Of a stretch of DNA of 64,000 nucleotides, positions 1 through 11,192 are shown one piece after another (the first letter of the stretch is position 1; the number at the start of each line of letters is the position of its first letter). The position numbers were made by a program, and so were the translations under genes. The notes under the pieces are model-generated. The model was not told the DNA's origin. It did not search any database and was given only the letters and a program-made list of their open reading frames with translations. The stretch is from Arcobacter sp. (lineage in GTDB: Bacteria > Campylobacterota > Campylobacteria > Campylobacterales > Arcobacteraceae): assembly GCA_002869535.1 (NCBI GenBank), contig PKUK01000001.1, positions 496,001 through 560,000 of the forward strand, given 5' to 3'.

Positions 1-1
1 T

Positions 2-661
<660 letters not shown>

Positions 662-771
662 GTGTTACTTTTTAATAAAATTTTAATTTTACATCATCTC
701 AAAATAAGTTTTTATTATATATTTATATATTTTTAGTCTATAATTAAGAGATATTTTACAAAAGGTTTTAT

Positions 772-1251
772 ATGAGTAATACAGTAAAAGGTGAGAAATC
801 TCTTACAATGACAATGTTAATGACTCCTGATAAAGCGAACTTTAGTGGGCAAAATGTACATGGTGGAGAAATTCTAAAAATGCTAGACCATGTTGCATAT
901 GCATGTTCTGCTAGATATTCAGGTGGATATGCTGTTACCCTATCAGTTGATATGGTTTTATTTAAAGATCCAATAAAAATTGGTTCTCTTGTTACTTTTC
1001 ATGCATCAGTTAACTATGTGGGAAGAACATCAATGGAGATTGGGATTAAAGTAATTTCTGAAGATATCAAAGACCACACAATCAAAAATACAAATGTTTG
1101 TTATTTTACTATGGTTGCAGTTGATGAAGATTGGAAACCAATATCTGTTCCAAAGTTAGAGCCAAAAACAGAAGATGAAAAAAGAAGATATAACGATGCA
1201 ATCAAAAGAAGAGAGCAAAGAATGTCTTCAAAACACGCTACAAAAATATAA
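772..1251 (+). CDS. Acyl-CoA thioesterase (hotdog fold, YciA-like)
   Basis: MTPDKANFSGQNVHGGEILKMLDHVAYACSARYSGGYAVTLSVD hotdog thioesterase pattern. Confidence 0.85.
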   Translation: MSNTVKGEKSLTMTMLMTPDKANFSGQNVHGGEILKMLDHVAYACSARYSGGYAVTLSVDMVLFKDPIKIGSLVTFHASVNYVGRTSMEIGIKVISEDIKDHTIKNTNVCYFTMVAVDEDWKPISVPKLEPKTEDEKRRYNDAIKRREQRMSSKHATKI

Positions 1252-1263
1252 TAAATACTCTTA

Positions 1264-1287
1264 CAAAAGAAGCTTATGCTTCTTTTG
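1264..1287. terminator. Hairpin terminator between convergent genes
   Basis: caaaagaagc-ttat-gcttcttttg perfect 10-bp inverted repeat overlapping the stop of the minus-strand gene. Confidence 0.7.
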
Positions 1288-2863
1288 AATCGATATACTC
1301 TTCGTAAGTACCTTTAAAGTCAACTATAGAACCATCATTTTGAATCGCAATAATTCTATTTGCATAAGCATCAAGTAATTCCCTATCGTGTGATACACAA
1401 ATTACAGAACCTGGGTACTCTAAAAGTCCTTCACCCAATGCAATAATTGCTTCTAAATCCAAGTGGTTTGTTGGCTCATCTAGTATCATAAAGTTTGGTT
1501 GTTCTAACATAATCTTAGAAAGCCACATTCTATGTTTTTCCCCACCACTACAAGCACTTACTTTTTTCTCTTGTTCTTGACCATTAAATAGCATTCTTCC
1601 AAGACAGTTTCTTATCTCCGAAATATCTGCATCTCTATCGAAATCTCTTAGCCAATCATATAGTGTCATTTCACCTTTGATTATATCAGTTGCATTTTGA
1701 GGAAAATAACCATTTTGAATAGTTGCACCCTAAAAAACTTCACCACTATCAGGTTTTATATTTTCCATCATTATTTCACATAAAGTTGTTTTACCAATAC
1801 CATTTGGTCCTATAAGTGCAATCTTATCACCCTTTTCAACTGTAAGTGAGATATCATTTAAAACTTGCTCTCCATCATATGACTTAGAGATATTTCTAAC
1901 AGTAAGTAACTCTTTACCTACTTCTCTTTTTTGTCTAAAGATAATTGAAGGGTCTCTTCTACTTGAAACTTGAATAGCTCCAACATCTAACTTATCAAGT
2001 TGTTTTTGTCTAGATGTTGCTTGTTTTGCTTTTGATGCATTTGCACTAAATCTAGCAATAAATTTCTCTAACTCTTCTTTCTCTTTTAACTTTTTACTTA
2101 CATCTGTTTGTTGCTGTTTTGCAATTAAAGTAGAAGCGATATACCAGTCATCATATGTACCACTGAACTCTCTAATTTGTTTGTAATCAACATCTAAGAT
2201 GTGCGTACAAACTGCGTTTAAGAAGTGTCTATCATGTGAGATAACTACCATAGTTCCATCATGGTGTTGTAATTGATTTTCTAGCCATCCAATTGTTTCA
2301 ATATCAAGGTTATTTGTAGGCTCATCTAAGAATAGTACATCAGGTTTTGGATATAAAACTTGTGCTAATAATACTTTGAATTTATTTCCACCAGTTAGTG
2401 TTGACATAAGTTCTTGATGTTCAGCAGCTGGAAAACCTAAATCTTCTAAGATTTTAGTAATTTTAACATCATATTCATAAGTTGGATCTTCTTCGCAACA
2501 AATTATTTCTAACTCACCTAATCTTTCACCTATTTCATCTGTATACTCTTCCATATAAAGTTTTTCTTTTTCTTTAATAGCATCGTATAATCTTTTGTTT
2601 CCAAGTAAAACTGTATCAAATAAACTATATGTTTCATAAGCAAATTGATTTTGACTTAAAGTTCCAACTTTTTTCCCACTTTGAACTTGTACTTCACCCT
2701 CTGTTGCTTCTTCTTCTCCAGATAAAATTTTTAAAAATGTAGTTTTACCAGCACCATTAGCACCAATTAAACCATATCTTTTCCCAGCATCTAGTTTTAG
2801 GTTTATTTCTTGAAATAAAACCCTTGCACCAAATGATTTTTTTAAATTGACTGTTTGAACCAT
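1274..2863 (-). pseudogene. ABC-F family ATP-binding protein (YbiT-like) interrupted by one in-frame TAG
   Basis: ORFs 1730-2863 and 1274-1669 are in the same frame; junction reads GEVF-TAG-GATIQNGYFPQNATDIIKGEMTLYDW; two Walker/ABC signature sets. Confidence 0.88.
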
Positions 2864-2935
2864 ATATTTTTCCTAATTGTTGTTTTAGTAATTCGCGATT
2901 TTAACTAAAGTAAACTAAACCGAAAGTAAAACGAT

Positions 2936-4498
2936 TTAAACCTCTTCATCAAAAGCCAATTTTATAAGCTCTTTCTCTGTTAGTTCTTTTTTCTTATCAT
3001 CATCACTAGGGTTTTTTATACAAAGTACTTTCTCTTTTAAATCGTTTAAATTGTATTTTGTTAAGTTTTTAAGCAAGGTATCTGTTACCATCTCTTGTTT
3101 TAAAGAATTATTATTTAGTAGTTTCGTGATACCATTATGCAGTTTTTTTCTTGTTGTTTCAAATAATTTTTCTTCATCAGTTAAAGTTACATATATTCTA
3201 TCCAAGTATTCACAAACTAAATCACCTGCATATTTATATGTTGTAATTTTATTATAGACAAACTTTTGAGACTTGATATCAGGAAGTGATACATTTGTAA
3301 AAATTGAACCTTGAACTAAATTTAATCCCTCTAAACTATCTATTGGATTGTGTGAACAAATAAAATCATCTTTTACAATAGTAGGAGCATACTTTAAATT
3401 TGAAATATTATTTTTAAGAATAATATAGTTTCCTTGTACCTCTTTTGGTCCACCTTTTAATGAGTAAATTTCATTTTTAAAAGCTAAGAAATCACCCTTT
3501 ACAACACTTGGACAACCTTCAAGGGAGGTAAGCTCATTGTCACTTATATCAAAATCCCCAGTTATTTCATTGAATTTTAAAGGTAGTCTTGAAAGGTTTG
3601 CCAATCTATCAGATAACTTTACTCTTCCTGTAACATCAACAGAGTTATCTTCTAAAATCTTATAGTTTGTAATATCATATTTATGTAACCACTTTTCAAT
3701 ATCTTCTCTGTTTTGTAAAGAGACAATAGGTTTATAAACATGTTCAACTACATCTTTACCTTTATATCTCCAAGTAGTTGTTTGCTCATCAAAACTATGA
3801 ACTAAGTGATTCAATCTAACATCAGTAATTAAATCCCAACCTATTTCATCCGAGATACCATCTAAATCTTGTATCTCATTTCCATGACAAAGATAATCTT
3901 CACCAACAGTAATTGGTCCACCTTTTAATTCTCTCAAAATATTATGAGAACAATCAAAATATAAAGTTACGTATTTAGGACCACCCTTTAATGAGTGTAT
4001 TTTATTTTCTGAACAATTAAAGTATCCCCTTACAGTTCTAGGACTTCCTTTGATTGTGGTAAGTTCATTGTTTGAACAATCTAAATAGCCCACTATCTCT
4101 TTTGGACAATAAGATAAATTGGCTAATTTATTAAATGAACAATTAAAATCATATACAGATATAGGAGATCCAATTAGAGATTCAATCATATTATGAGAAC
4201 AATTAAAATCCCCAGTAACTTTTTCAGGACACCCTTCAAGTGATTTTAAAGAGTTATTACTAATATCAAAATAACCATCAACAACGTCAAAGGTCACAGG
4301 TAGCTTATCCCCAGTTAATTTTCCATTTAAATTAACATTTCCATGAACTGTTACTTTTAAATCTTTTGAAATAAAAAAATTACCAATGGAGTGTCTATCA
4401 AGCCATTTCTCAACATCAACTGAGTTTGTCATACTATACCTTATTTTGAAAGTTATTCTTTCTATTTGTATTTTATTATTTTTATTGTAAAAAAGCAA
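2936..4498 (-). CDS. Leucine-rich-repeat-like protein with duplicated LRR module
   Basis: About 21-aa repeats (FNCSxNxLxSLxGxPxxVxGx); two homologous halves each beginning DVEKWL/DIEKWL. Confidence 0.75.
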   Translation of the reverse strand: MLFYNKNNKIQIERITFKIRYSMTNSVDVEKWLDRHSIGNFFISKDLKVTVHGNVNLNGKLTGDKLPVTFDVVDGYFDISNNSLKSLEGCPEKVTGDFNCSHNMIESLIGSPISVYDFNCSFNKLANLSYCPKEIVGYLDCSNNELTTIKGSPRTVRGYFNCSENKIHSLKGGPKYVTLYFDCSHNILRELKGGPITVGEDYLCHGNEIQDLDGISDEIGWDLITDVRLNHLVHSFDEQTTTWRYKGKDVVEHVYKPIVSLQNREDIEKWLHKYDITNYKILEDNSVDVTGRVKLSDRLANLSRLPLKFNEITGDFDISDNELTSLEGCPSVVKGDFLAFKNEIYSLKGGPKEVQGNYIILKNNISNLKYAPTIVKDDFICSHNPIDSLEGLNLVQGSIFTNVSLPDIKSQKFVYNKITTYKYAGDLVCEYLDRIYVTLTDEEKLFETTRKKLHNGITKLLNNNSLKQEMVTDTLLKNLTKYNLNDLKEKVLCIKNPSDDDKKKELTEKELIKLAFDEEV

Positions 4499-4542
4499 TA
4501 AAAATAGATTAAATTAACTGTTTTATAAAGAACCTTAAAATA

Positions 4543-6048
4543 TTATTTTTCTGGTCTATATACTTTTATATTGTTAAAATTTTTTGCATCTTTTAAATAT
4601 TGAGCATGCAATTGACTCAAAATTCCCTTTTCACAATAAAATAAATACTCTTTATCTTGTGGAAGCTTTTCAAACTCTGATTTCAACTTATAAAAAGGGA
4701 TTTTTATAGTCTCACAAGATGTCTCTATACACTCTGCATTTTGCCTAATATCTATTACAACATAATTACCACTTGAAATATCACTTACCGTTTCCATTTG
4801 ACCTATATCTTTTATATCTTCATTTATCTCATCCACATTTATTTGAATAGCATTTTCTACTGCTTTATCCAAAATAGAATAATCAAATTTACTAGCCTCT
4901 TTTTCCATTCTTTCATAAGAGCCATGGGTAGTTGGGTTTTTAGAAATTACCCCACAATACTCAGGCATAGTTTCTGCAAATCTTTTTGTGCCAATCTCAT
5001 TGGCTATATTTATAATATCTGGTTTATTCATAGTAGCAAGGGGTCTTAAAACAAGTTTATTTGTTGATTGGTCAATCAATGCCAAGTTTCGTAAAGTCTG
5101 ACTAGAAACTTGTGCCACACTCTCACCTGTTAGAAGCGCATCTATTTTTAACTCATTGGCTATTTTTTCAGAGGCTTTTAACATAAGTCTTTTTAGTGTT
5201 ACTCCCATATAGGTTTCATGTGTTGATCTAAATATTTCAGTAACTACATCATCAAAAGGAATAGATGTAAAAGTCACCCTATGTGAAGAGCCAAACTTAC
5301 TCCACAAATAAAGAGCAACTTGTTTTACACCTATTTCATGTGCCACCCCGCCAAGATTGAAAAATACAAAGTGTGTTTTAATTCCTCTTTTCATAGTAAG
5401 GTATGAAGCTACAGTAGAGTCAAACCCTCCTGACATAAGTGACAAAATCTCACCTTGAGAGCCTAGTGGAAATCCTCCAAGACCCTTGTGTCTTAGTGTT
5501 ATGATATTTAGTTGATTGTTTATTAGTTCAAGATTTATAGTAACTTCAGCATTTCGTAAATCTACGCCTTTGCTCAAACCTTTATTTTCATGAAGCATAT
5601 ATCCACCAACAGTCTGCTCAATCTGTGTAGATTTAAACTCATGTGTTCCTGAACGTTTTACTCTTACAACAAAACTTTTATCAATTATTTCTTTTGCCAT
5701 ATGTTCATTAACAATCTCTTTTATCTCATCAATTGTTGTGATTTTATCAAATTGTAATGCTTCTAAAACTAACTCAATTCCTGGAGTGTCTAGTAGTTTA
5801 ATCCTAACTTCTGTAACAACATCAATAGGACAAACTACTTCTATCTTGTCAAAAAATTTTTTAGTTGTAATATCTGGTGAAATTCTTGTTAAGAGTTTTT
5901 GTAGGTTTCCATGAAGTCTTGCAACCATTTGTCTTTTAGCAGATGTCCCTTTTATCATTATTTCTGGGAATAGTTTTATTATAAATTTTTGTGTTTTTAT
6001 TGGAGAAATATCCATTCGTCTATGAACCTTATTTTTAATTAAGCGCAA
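4543..6048 (-). CDS. thiI: tRNA 4-thiouridine synthase / sulfurtransferase ThiI with C-terminal rhodanese domain (true start may be internal MDIS)
   Basis: THUMP region, PP-loop LSLMSGGFDSTVASYL, rhodanese-like C-terminus YLFYCEKGILSQLHAQYL. Confidence 0.93.
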   Translation of the reverse strand: MRLIKNKVHRRMDISPIKTQKFIIKLFPEIMIKGTSAKRQMVARLHGNLQKLLTRISPDITTKKFFDKIEVVCPIDVVTEVRIKLLDTPGIELVLEALQFDKITTIDEIKEIVNEHMAKEIIDKSFVVRVKRSGTHEFKSTQIEQTVGGYMLHENKGLSKGVDLRNAEVTINLELINNQLNIITLRHKGLGGFPLGSQGEILSLMSGGFDSTVASYLTMKRGIKTHFVFFNLGGVAHEIGVKQVALYLWSKFGSSHRVTFTSIPFDDVVTEIFRSTHETYMGVTLKRLMLKASEKIANELKIDALLTGESVAQVSSQTLRNLALIDQSTNKLVLRPLATMNKPDIINIANEIGTKRFAETMPEYCGVISKNPTTHGSYERMEKEASKFDYSILDKAVENAIQINVDEINEDIKDIGQMETVSDISSGNYVVIDIRQNAECIETSCETIKIPFYKLKSEFEKLPQDKEYLFYCEKGILSQLHAQYLKDAKNFNNIKVYRPEK

Positions 6049-6146
6049 TTATATCATAAGAATAATAATTGAAAATTAATATTTGATGGTAACATAATTC
6101 TTACATAATAATTAGATAGCATTATAAGAACAACTCAAGGTAAACA

Positions 6147-7070
6147 ATGACTATTTTTTTAACTTTATTAGGAAAAATTCTTCCCTTATATTTTAGTATT
6201 ATTTTGGGTTTTTTAAGTACTGCTATTTTAAAGTGCAGTAAAGATACTGTTGCCAAAATTCTACTTTTTATTTTAGCTCCACTAATTGTATTTAATGCAA
6301 CTATAAATGTAAAACTTATCCCATCGGTTCTTTTTATGCCTATTTTCTTTTTTCTTCTAAGTTCAATTCTTGCTTTTGTTTTATTGATAGTTTTTAAAAA
6401 AGTATGGAGTGATAATACTTCAAATCTTTTAGCTTTTAGCACAGCTACTGGTAATACTGGAAATATTGGTATTCCACTTGCAATTTTATTTTTAGAGCCT
6501 AGATTAGTAGATGTATTTATCTTTACTGTTCTAGCTTCTATCTTATATCAAAACTCTGTGGGATATTATATAACAGCAAAGGGTTCTTTTAGTGCAAAAG
6601 ATAGTTTAATAAAAGTATTAAAACTACCTGTAATATATGCTTTTATTTTGGGAATTATCTTCAACTTACTAGATATAAAAATGCCTACTATGTTCATGGA
6701 CTATAGCAACTATTTAAAAGGTGCATATGCAATTTTGGGAATGATGCTTGTAGGTATGGGAATGGAAAATATCAAAACAGAGAACTCATTTGATAAAAAG
6801 TTTATCTCTTATGCATTGGGTATTAAGTTTATACTTTGGCCAGCACTTATTTTGATATTTATTTTTATAGATAAAAACTTTATACACTTTTTAAATGATG
6901 GTTTTTATATGGTGATGTTTTTGTTCTCTATCGTACCACTTGCTGGAAATACTGTAACAATAGCAACCTTACTAAATGTTAAACCCCTGAAGATGTCTTT
7001 AGCAGTTTTTATATCTACATTGGTATCTTTGTTTTATATACCACTTATGATATTTTTATATACAAATTAA
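6147..7070 (+). CDS. AEC family (auxin efflux carrier-like) transporter
   Basis: Multi-TM, STATGNTGNIGIPLA and VPLAGNTVTIATLL motifs. Confidence 0.85.
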   Translation: MTIFLTLLGKILPLYFSIILGFLSTAILKCSKDTVAKILLFILAPLIVFNATINVKLIPSVLFMPIFFFLLSSILAFVLLIVFKKVWSDNTSNLLAFSTATGNTGNIGIPLAILFLEPRLVDVFIFTVLASILYQNSVGYYITAKGSFSAKDSLIKVLKLPVIYAFILGIIFNLLDIKMPTMFMDYSNYLKGAYAILGMMLVGMGMENIKTENSFDKKFISYALGIKFILWPALILIFIFIDKNFIHFLNDGFYMVMFLFSIVPLAGNTVTIATLLNVKPLKMSLAVFISTLVSLFYIPLMIFLYTN

Positions 7071-7095
7071 ATAAAGAGTAAAACTCTTTATTTAA
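7067..7095. terminator. Bidirectional hairpin terminator overlapping both stop codons
   Basis: ttaaataaagagt-aaa-actctttatttaa, 13-bp perfect stem. Confidence 0.75.
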
Positions 7096-7717
7096 TAAAC
7101 TCTACTATATCTTCAAATTTTTCTCTTAGTTGTGTTGATTGTTCATTAATTCTATATCCAAAAGGAAGTACACAAGTTAATTGGAATTTTGAAGTATCAA
7201 GACCTAATACTTTTTCTACACCATCTTTATCAAAACCTTCAATAGGACAAGAATCTATTCCTTTAACAGCACCTGCTGTCATCATATTTCCTAAAGCAAT
7301 AAATGTTTGTATTGCAGTCCATGCATAAATATTTTTATCACTGCTTAAAGTCTCTTTTAGATGTTCAGCATAAAGATTTAGGTAAAAATCATATTTTTCT
7401 TTTGGCATATCTCGTCTTGCAAATCTTTTTGCAGGGATTCCACTTTCAGGTTTTACTCCTTCAATCCCAGCTAAAACAATTACCAAATGAGAACAAGTTG
7501 TAACTTGAGGTTGATCCCAACAAAAAGGTCTTAGTTTTGCTTTTAACTCTTCATTTGTGATAACTAAAAACTTCCAAGCTTCCATACCAAAAGAAGATGG
7601 TGATTTTCTTCCAGCTTCAAGGATAAACTTCATATCCTCATCACTTATCTTTTTACTCTCATCAAAAATCTTACACGCATGTCTAAATTCCATAGCTTCC
7701 ATAAAACTTTTTTCCAT
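7088..7717 (-). CDS. NAD(P)H-dependent nitroreductase
   Basis: FRHACKIFDESKKI... RKSPSSFGMEAWKFLVI nitroreductase-family motif. Confidence 0.88.
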   Translation of the reverse strand: MEKSFMEAMEFRHACKIFDESKKISDEDMKFILEAGRKSPSSFGMEAWKFLVITNEELKAKLRPFCWDQPQVTTCSHLVIVLAGIEGVKPESGIPAKRFARRDMPKEKYDFYLNLYAEHLKETLSSDKNIYAWTAIQTFIALGNMMTAGAVKGIDSCPIEGFDKDGVEKVLGLDTSKFQLTCVLPFGYRINEQSTQLREKFEDIVEFIK

Positions 7718-7727
7718 AATTATTCCT

Positions 7728-8861
7728 TTATATTGATTTTTCTAATATTTTTTCTACAACTGTTTTATCAATTGTTTCTCTATCACCAAATTGTGTAAAT
7801 CCATGTTTTTCTAAAAGTGTTGTAACTTTTTTTGTAATCTCTTTATCCTCAGTATATGAAGAGATTTTTAAATCTATATTTAGTGATGAATATAAAGCTC
7901 TAATTTTTTCCACTACAACTAATGGGTCACTTGTATTTATCTTAAATACATTTTCTCCCATTTGTAAAAGCTTGTCTTTTTTTTCATCAGCTAGAATTGT
8001 AAGTAGATTTGGTTGAATAATAGCTAAAGTTCGTGCATGGTCTATGCCATATAAGCCACTTAATTCATGACCTATAAAATGTGTTGCCCAATCCTGAGGA
8101 ACACCAAGTCCAATTAGTCCATTTAATGCTTGATTTGCAAGCCACATAAGGTTTGCATGCCAAAGGTCATCCCTTGATTCAAATGTCTTTGCAAGTTCAA
8201 CTAAACCTCTTAAAAGTCCTTCACTATAATAGTCTTGTGCCAAAGCTCCATGGGGTTGGGTTAAATACTGTTCACATGTATGTACAAAAGCATCAACTAC
8301 TCCATTTACTAGTTGTCTATCATCTAAACTTTTTAAAACATCTGGGTCTAAAATTGCAAATTGTGGGTATGAAAAAGGAGAATGAAAAAATCTTTTTTCA
8401 TTTGTCTGTTTTTTTGTAATAACAGAACCTGTATTTGATTCACTTCCTGTTGCAGCTAAAGTTAAAACTGCACCTATTTTTAAAGCTTTTGTAGCTATAA
8501 ATTTCCCATCTAATAAATCCCATCCATCACCATCATGATAATAAGCATTTGCAAGATATTTCGCACCATCAATAACAGAACCACCACCAACTGCTAATAC
8601 AAAATCAACTCTGTTTTCTCTTGCATATAAAATAGCCTTATCTAAAGTCTCTTTTTTAGGGTTTGGTTCAATTCCTCCAAACTCAAACCAAGTATGATTT
8701 GATAAGGCATCTTTAACTTGAGTATAAACACCATTTTTCTTTATACTTCCACCACCATATAAAAATAAAACTCTATCTTCTTTTGATATTAGTTGTGATA
8801 TTTTTTCTATTTTTCCTTGACCAAACTCTATTTGAGTTGGATTTATATATGAAAACTGCAT
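7728..8861 (-). CDS. Iron-containing alcohol dehydrogenase (YqhD/BDH-like)
   Basis: VLAVGGGSVIDGAKYLA, TGSESNTGSVIT, FIGHELSGLYGIDHARTLAII. Confidence 0.92.
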   Translation of the reverse strand: MQFSYINPTQIEFGQGKIEKISQLISKEDRVLFLYGGGSIKKNGVYTQVKDALSNHTWFEFGGIEPNPKKETLDKAILYARENRVDFVLAVGGGSVIDGAKYLANAYYHDGDGWDLLDGKFIATKALKIGAVLTLAATGSESNTGSVITKKQTNEKRFFHSPFSYPQFAILDPDVLKSLDDRQLVNGVVDAFVHTCEQYLTQPHGALAQDYYSEGLLRGLVELAKTFESRDDLWHANLMWLANQALNGLIGLGVPQDWATHFIGHELSGLYGIDHARTLAIIQPNLLTILADEKKDKLLQMGENVFKINTSDPLVVVEKIRALYSSLNIDLKISSYTEDKEITKKVTTLLEKHGFTQFGDRETIDKTVVEKILEKSI

Positions 8862-8870
8862 ATTATTCCT

Positions 8871-9797
8871 TTATAAATTATCTGTTTTTTCTAATGCTTT
8901 TAATCTCATTTTTTCAATTCTACTTTTTTTGTTAAATAATACAACGGCAACAAATGATAACAAGCAACCAAGTATAGTAGATAAAGCAATTTTTTCATCA
9001 TAAAAAAAATAGCTTGATACAACTGCTCCAATAGGAACAATAAACATAAATACACCAGTATTATGGGCCCCTATTCTACTGGCACTTGCAAAAAACATTG
9101 CCATTGAAAATGTTCCTGATAGAAGTCCTACAAAAAGAATATTCCACCAAAATATTGAGTCATATAGAGCTATATCAAAAGGATGATAAGGTAAGGCAAA
9201 TAACATATTTGTAAAAGATGTTACTCCTAAAAGAACCAAGGTATAAAACATTGGATCAACTCTATGGGATACTTTTTGAGTTATAATTGTTACAAAAGAC
9301 CAAACAATTGCACACAATAAAAAATATATACTATTTATATTTAAAAAAGATAATCCTTCCATAGGAATACGAAGTAGTACAATAGCACCAAAAACACCAA
9401 TTCCCAATGCTACAACTTGTTTTGAAGAGACTTTTGTACTAAATATTATCATAGATAAAAAATATGTAAGCAAAGGAACTAGTGACGTAACCATTGTGCC
9501 TCCATATCCCGCTTCTCCATGGGAAAGTCCTGCAAAAAAAAGATAAGAAAACAAGGCACTCAACAATCCACCTAAAACCATATAGATATATCCTACAAAG
9601 TCACTTTTTAGAGATCTTTTCATATAAAAAATAACAGGAATCATTCCAATAAAAGATATAAAATATCTCCAAAAAGATGAGACTTGGATATTTGAGTGTT
9701 CAACAGCTGCTTTTCCAGATGTCCAAGCAATACCCCAAAGTACCATGGCAATAAACATACCAACAAAATATTTAGTTTTATTCTCTTCTTGTGGCAT
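8871..9797 (-). CDS. EamA/DMT family transporter
   Basis: 10-TM EamA duplicated domain pattern (GIAWTSGKAAV...). Confidence 0.88.
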   Translation of the reverse strand: MPQEENKTKYFVGMFIAMVLWGIAWTSGKAAVEHSNIQVSSFWRYFISFIGMIPVIFYMKRSLKSDFVGYIYMVLGGLLSALFSYLFFAGLSHGEAGYGGTMVTSLVPLLTYFLSMIIFSTKVSSKQVVALGIGVFGAIVLLRIPMEGLSFLNINSIYFLLCAIVWSFVTIITQKVSHRVDPMFYTLVLLGVTSFTNMLFALPYHPFDIALYDSIFWWNILFVGLLSGTFSMAMFFASASRIGAHNTGVFMFIVPIGAVVSSYFFYDEKIALSTILGCLLSFVAVVLFNKKSRIEKMRLKALEKTDNL

Positions 9798-10825
9798 TAA
9801 AAGGCTCTTTGATATGAGGAATCTATAAACTCTTTTTTACTAAACTCATTAGCAGCAATAAAAGTAAAATTTGGTGAACGCAACAGTTCTCTTCCATAAG
9901 CAACAAAATCACAATACAATTCTTCTAAAAGCTTTTCACACTCTTGTGCTGTTGTGATTAATCCCACAGCAATCACTGGGATATTTACCTCTTTTTTTAT
10001 CGCTTTTGCAAAATTTGCTTGGTACATAGGTTTTAATTCTATTGCTTTATTTGGTTTTTCTTGATTTCCTCCAGAGGAAACATGGATAGAATCAACCCCA
10101 ATTTTTTCTAACTCTTTTGAAAGATAAATTGAATCAGTTATATTCCAACCTTCACTCATCCACTCATCTGCACTTATTCTTACAATTAAAGGTAAATCAA
10201 CTTTTTGCTTTAACTCTTTTGCTATTTCTAAAAGTAATCTACATCTGTTTTCTAAACTGCCTCCATAAATATCATTTCTGTGATTACTCAAAGGAGATAA
10301 AAACTCACATAAAAAATACCCATGAGCTCCATGAAGTTCTATGGCATCATAATTAGCACTTTTAGCTCTAAGAGCTGCTTTTATAAACAGTTCTTTTATC
10401 TCATTTATATCTTCAAGTGTCGCAGCAATTGGCTTTTTGAAAGGTTTGTTTTCACTAAAAGCTATTGAACTTGGTGCAAGAGGAGTTTCATCTTCAACTG
10501 TACATTTTCTACCAGCATGTGCTAATTGAATAGCAGTTTTTGCTCCAAAAGAGTGCATTTGTTCATTTAATATTTTGTGTGATTCTATTAAAGAATCATT
10601 CCAAAGACCTAAATCATTTGCAGAGATTCTTCCTCTTGGCTCAATAGCTGTTGCTTCAATAATAATAAAACCAACTCCACCAATAGCTCTACTTAAATAA
10701 TGCCCCTTGTGAAAAGTCTTTAATTCACCACTATTATCACTTTTATACATACACATAGGAGGCATAACAATTCTATTTTTTAGCTTCAAATCTCCTATTT
10801 GTCCCTCTTGGAATAATAAATTCAT
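9797..10825 (-). CDS. NADH:flavin oxidoreductase, Old Yellow Enzyme family (YqjM/NamA-like)
   Basis: LKNRIVMPPMCMYKSDNSGE, AIELHGAHGYFLCEFLSPLSNHRNDIYGGSLENRCR. Confidence 0.93.
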   Translation of the reverse strand: MNLLFQEGQIGDLKLKNRIVMPPMCMYKSDNSGELKTFHKGHYLSRAIGGVGFIIIEATAIEPRGRISANDLGLWNDSLIESHKILNEQMHSFGAKTAIQLAHAGRKCTVEDETPLAPSSIAFSENKPFKKPIAATLEDINEIKELFIKAALRAKSANYDAIELHGAHGYFLCEFLSPLSNHRNDIYGGSLENRCRLLLEIAKELKQKVDLPLIVRISADEWMSEGWNITDSIYLSKELEKIGVDSIHVSSGGNQEKPNKAIELKPMYQANFAKAIKKEVNIPVIAVGLITTAQECEKLLEELYCDFVAYGRELLRSPNFTFIAANEFSKKEFIDSSYQRAF

Positions 10826-10835
10826 AAAAACTCCT

Positions 10836-11132
10836 TTAGATATCTACTTTTTCTAACTTATTAATTGTCAAGAGTTCAATTTTATCTTTGATAGTAGCTA
10901 CAAAAGAGAGAAAATGTTCTTTTTTTTCATGTGCTGATAATAATTCTTGGTTCTCCCAAGTCTCTACAAATGTAAAGCTATTTTCATCATCTAAATCTTT
11001 ATGTAAATCATATTGAATACATCCTACATCAAATTTATGAGTAGCTTTATACAAGTTTTTAAGTTCATTAAAAACTACATCTTTAAAACCATCTTTTACT
11101 TTTATTGTCGCTACAATTACTATGTTTTTCAT
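10836..11132 (-). CDS. Putative quinol monooxygenase (ABM domain)
   Basis: CIQYDLHKDLDDENSFTFVETWENQELLSAHEKKEHF. Confidence 0.85.
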   Translation of the reverse strand: MKNIVIVATIKVKDGFKDVVFNELKNLYKATHKFDVGCIQYDLHKDLDDENSFTFVETWENQELLSAHEKKEHFLSFVATIKDKIELLTINKLEKVDI

Positions 11133-11192
11133 AATGTTTCCTTTTGATTTTCAAATTTAAATCTTGTTTTGTATAGTTTTTTAAATTATATT

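Noticed and set aside
6122-6442. 106-aa minus-strand ORF
   Set aside because: Antisense to AEC transporter; lysine-rich low-complexity reading of hydrophobic codons.
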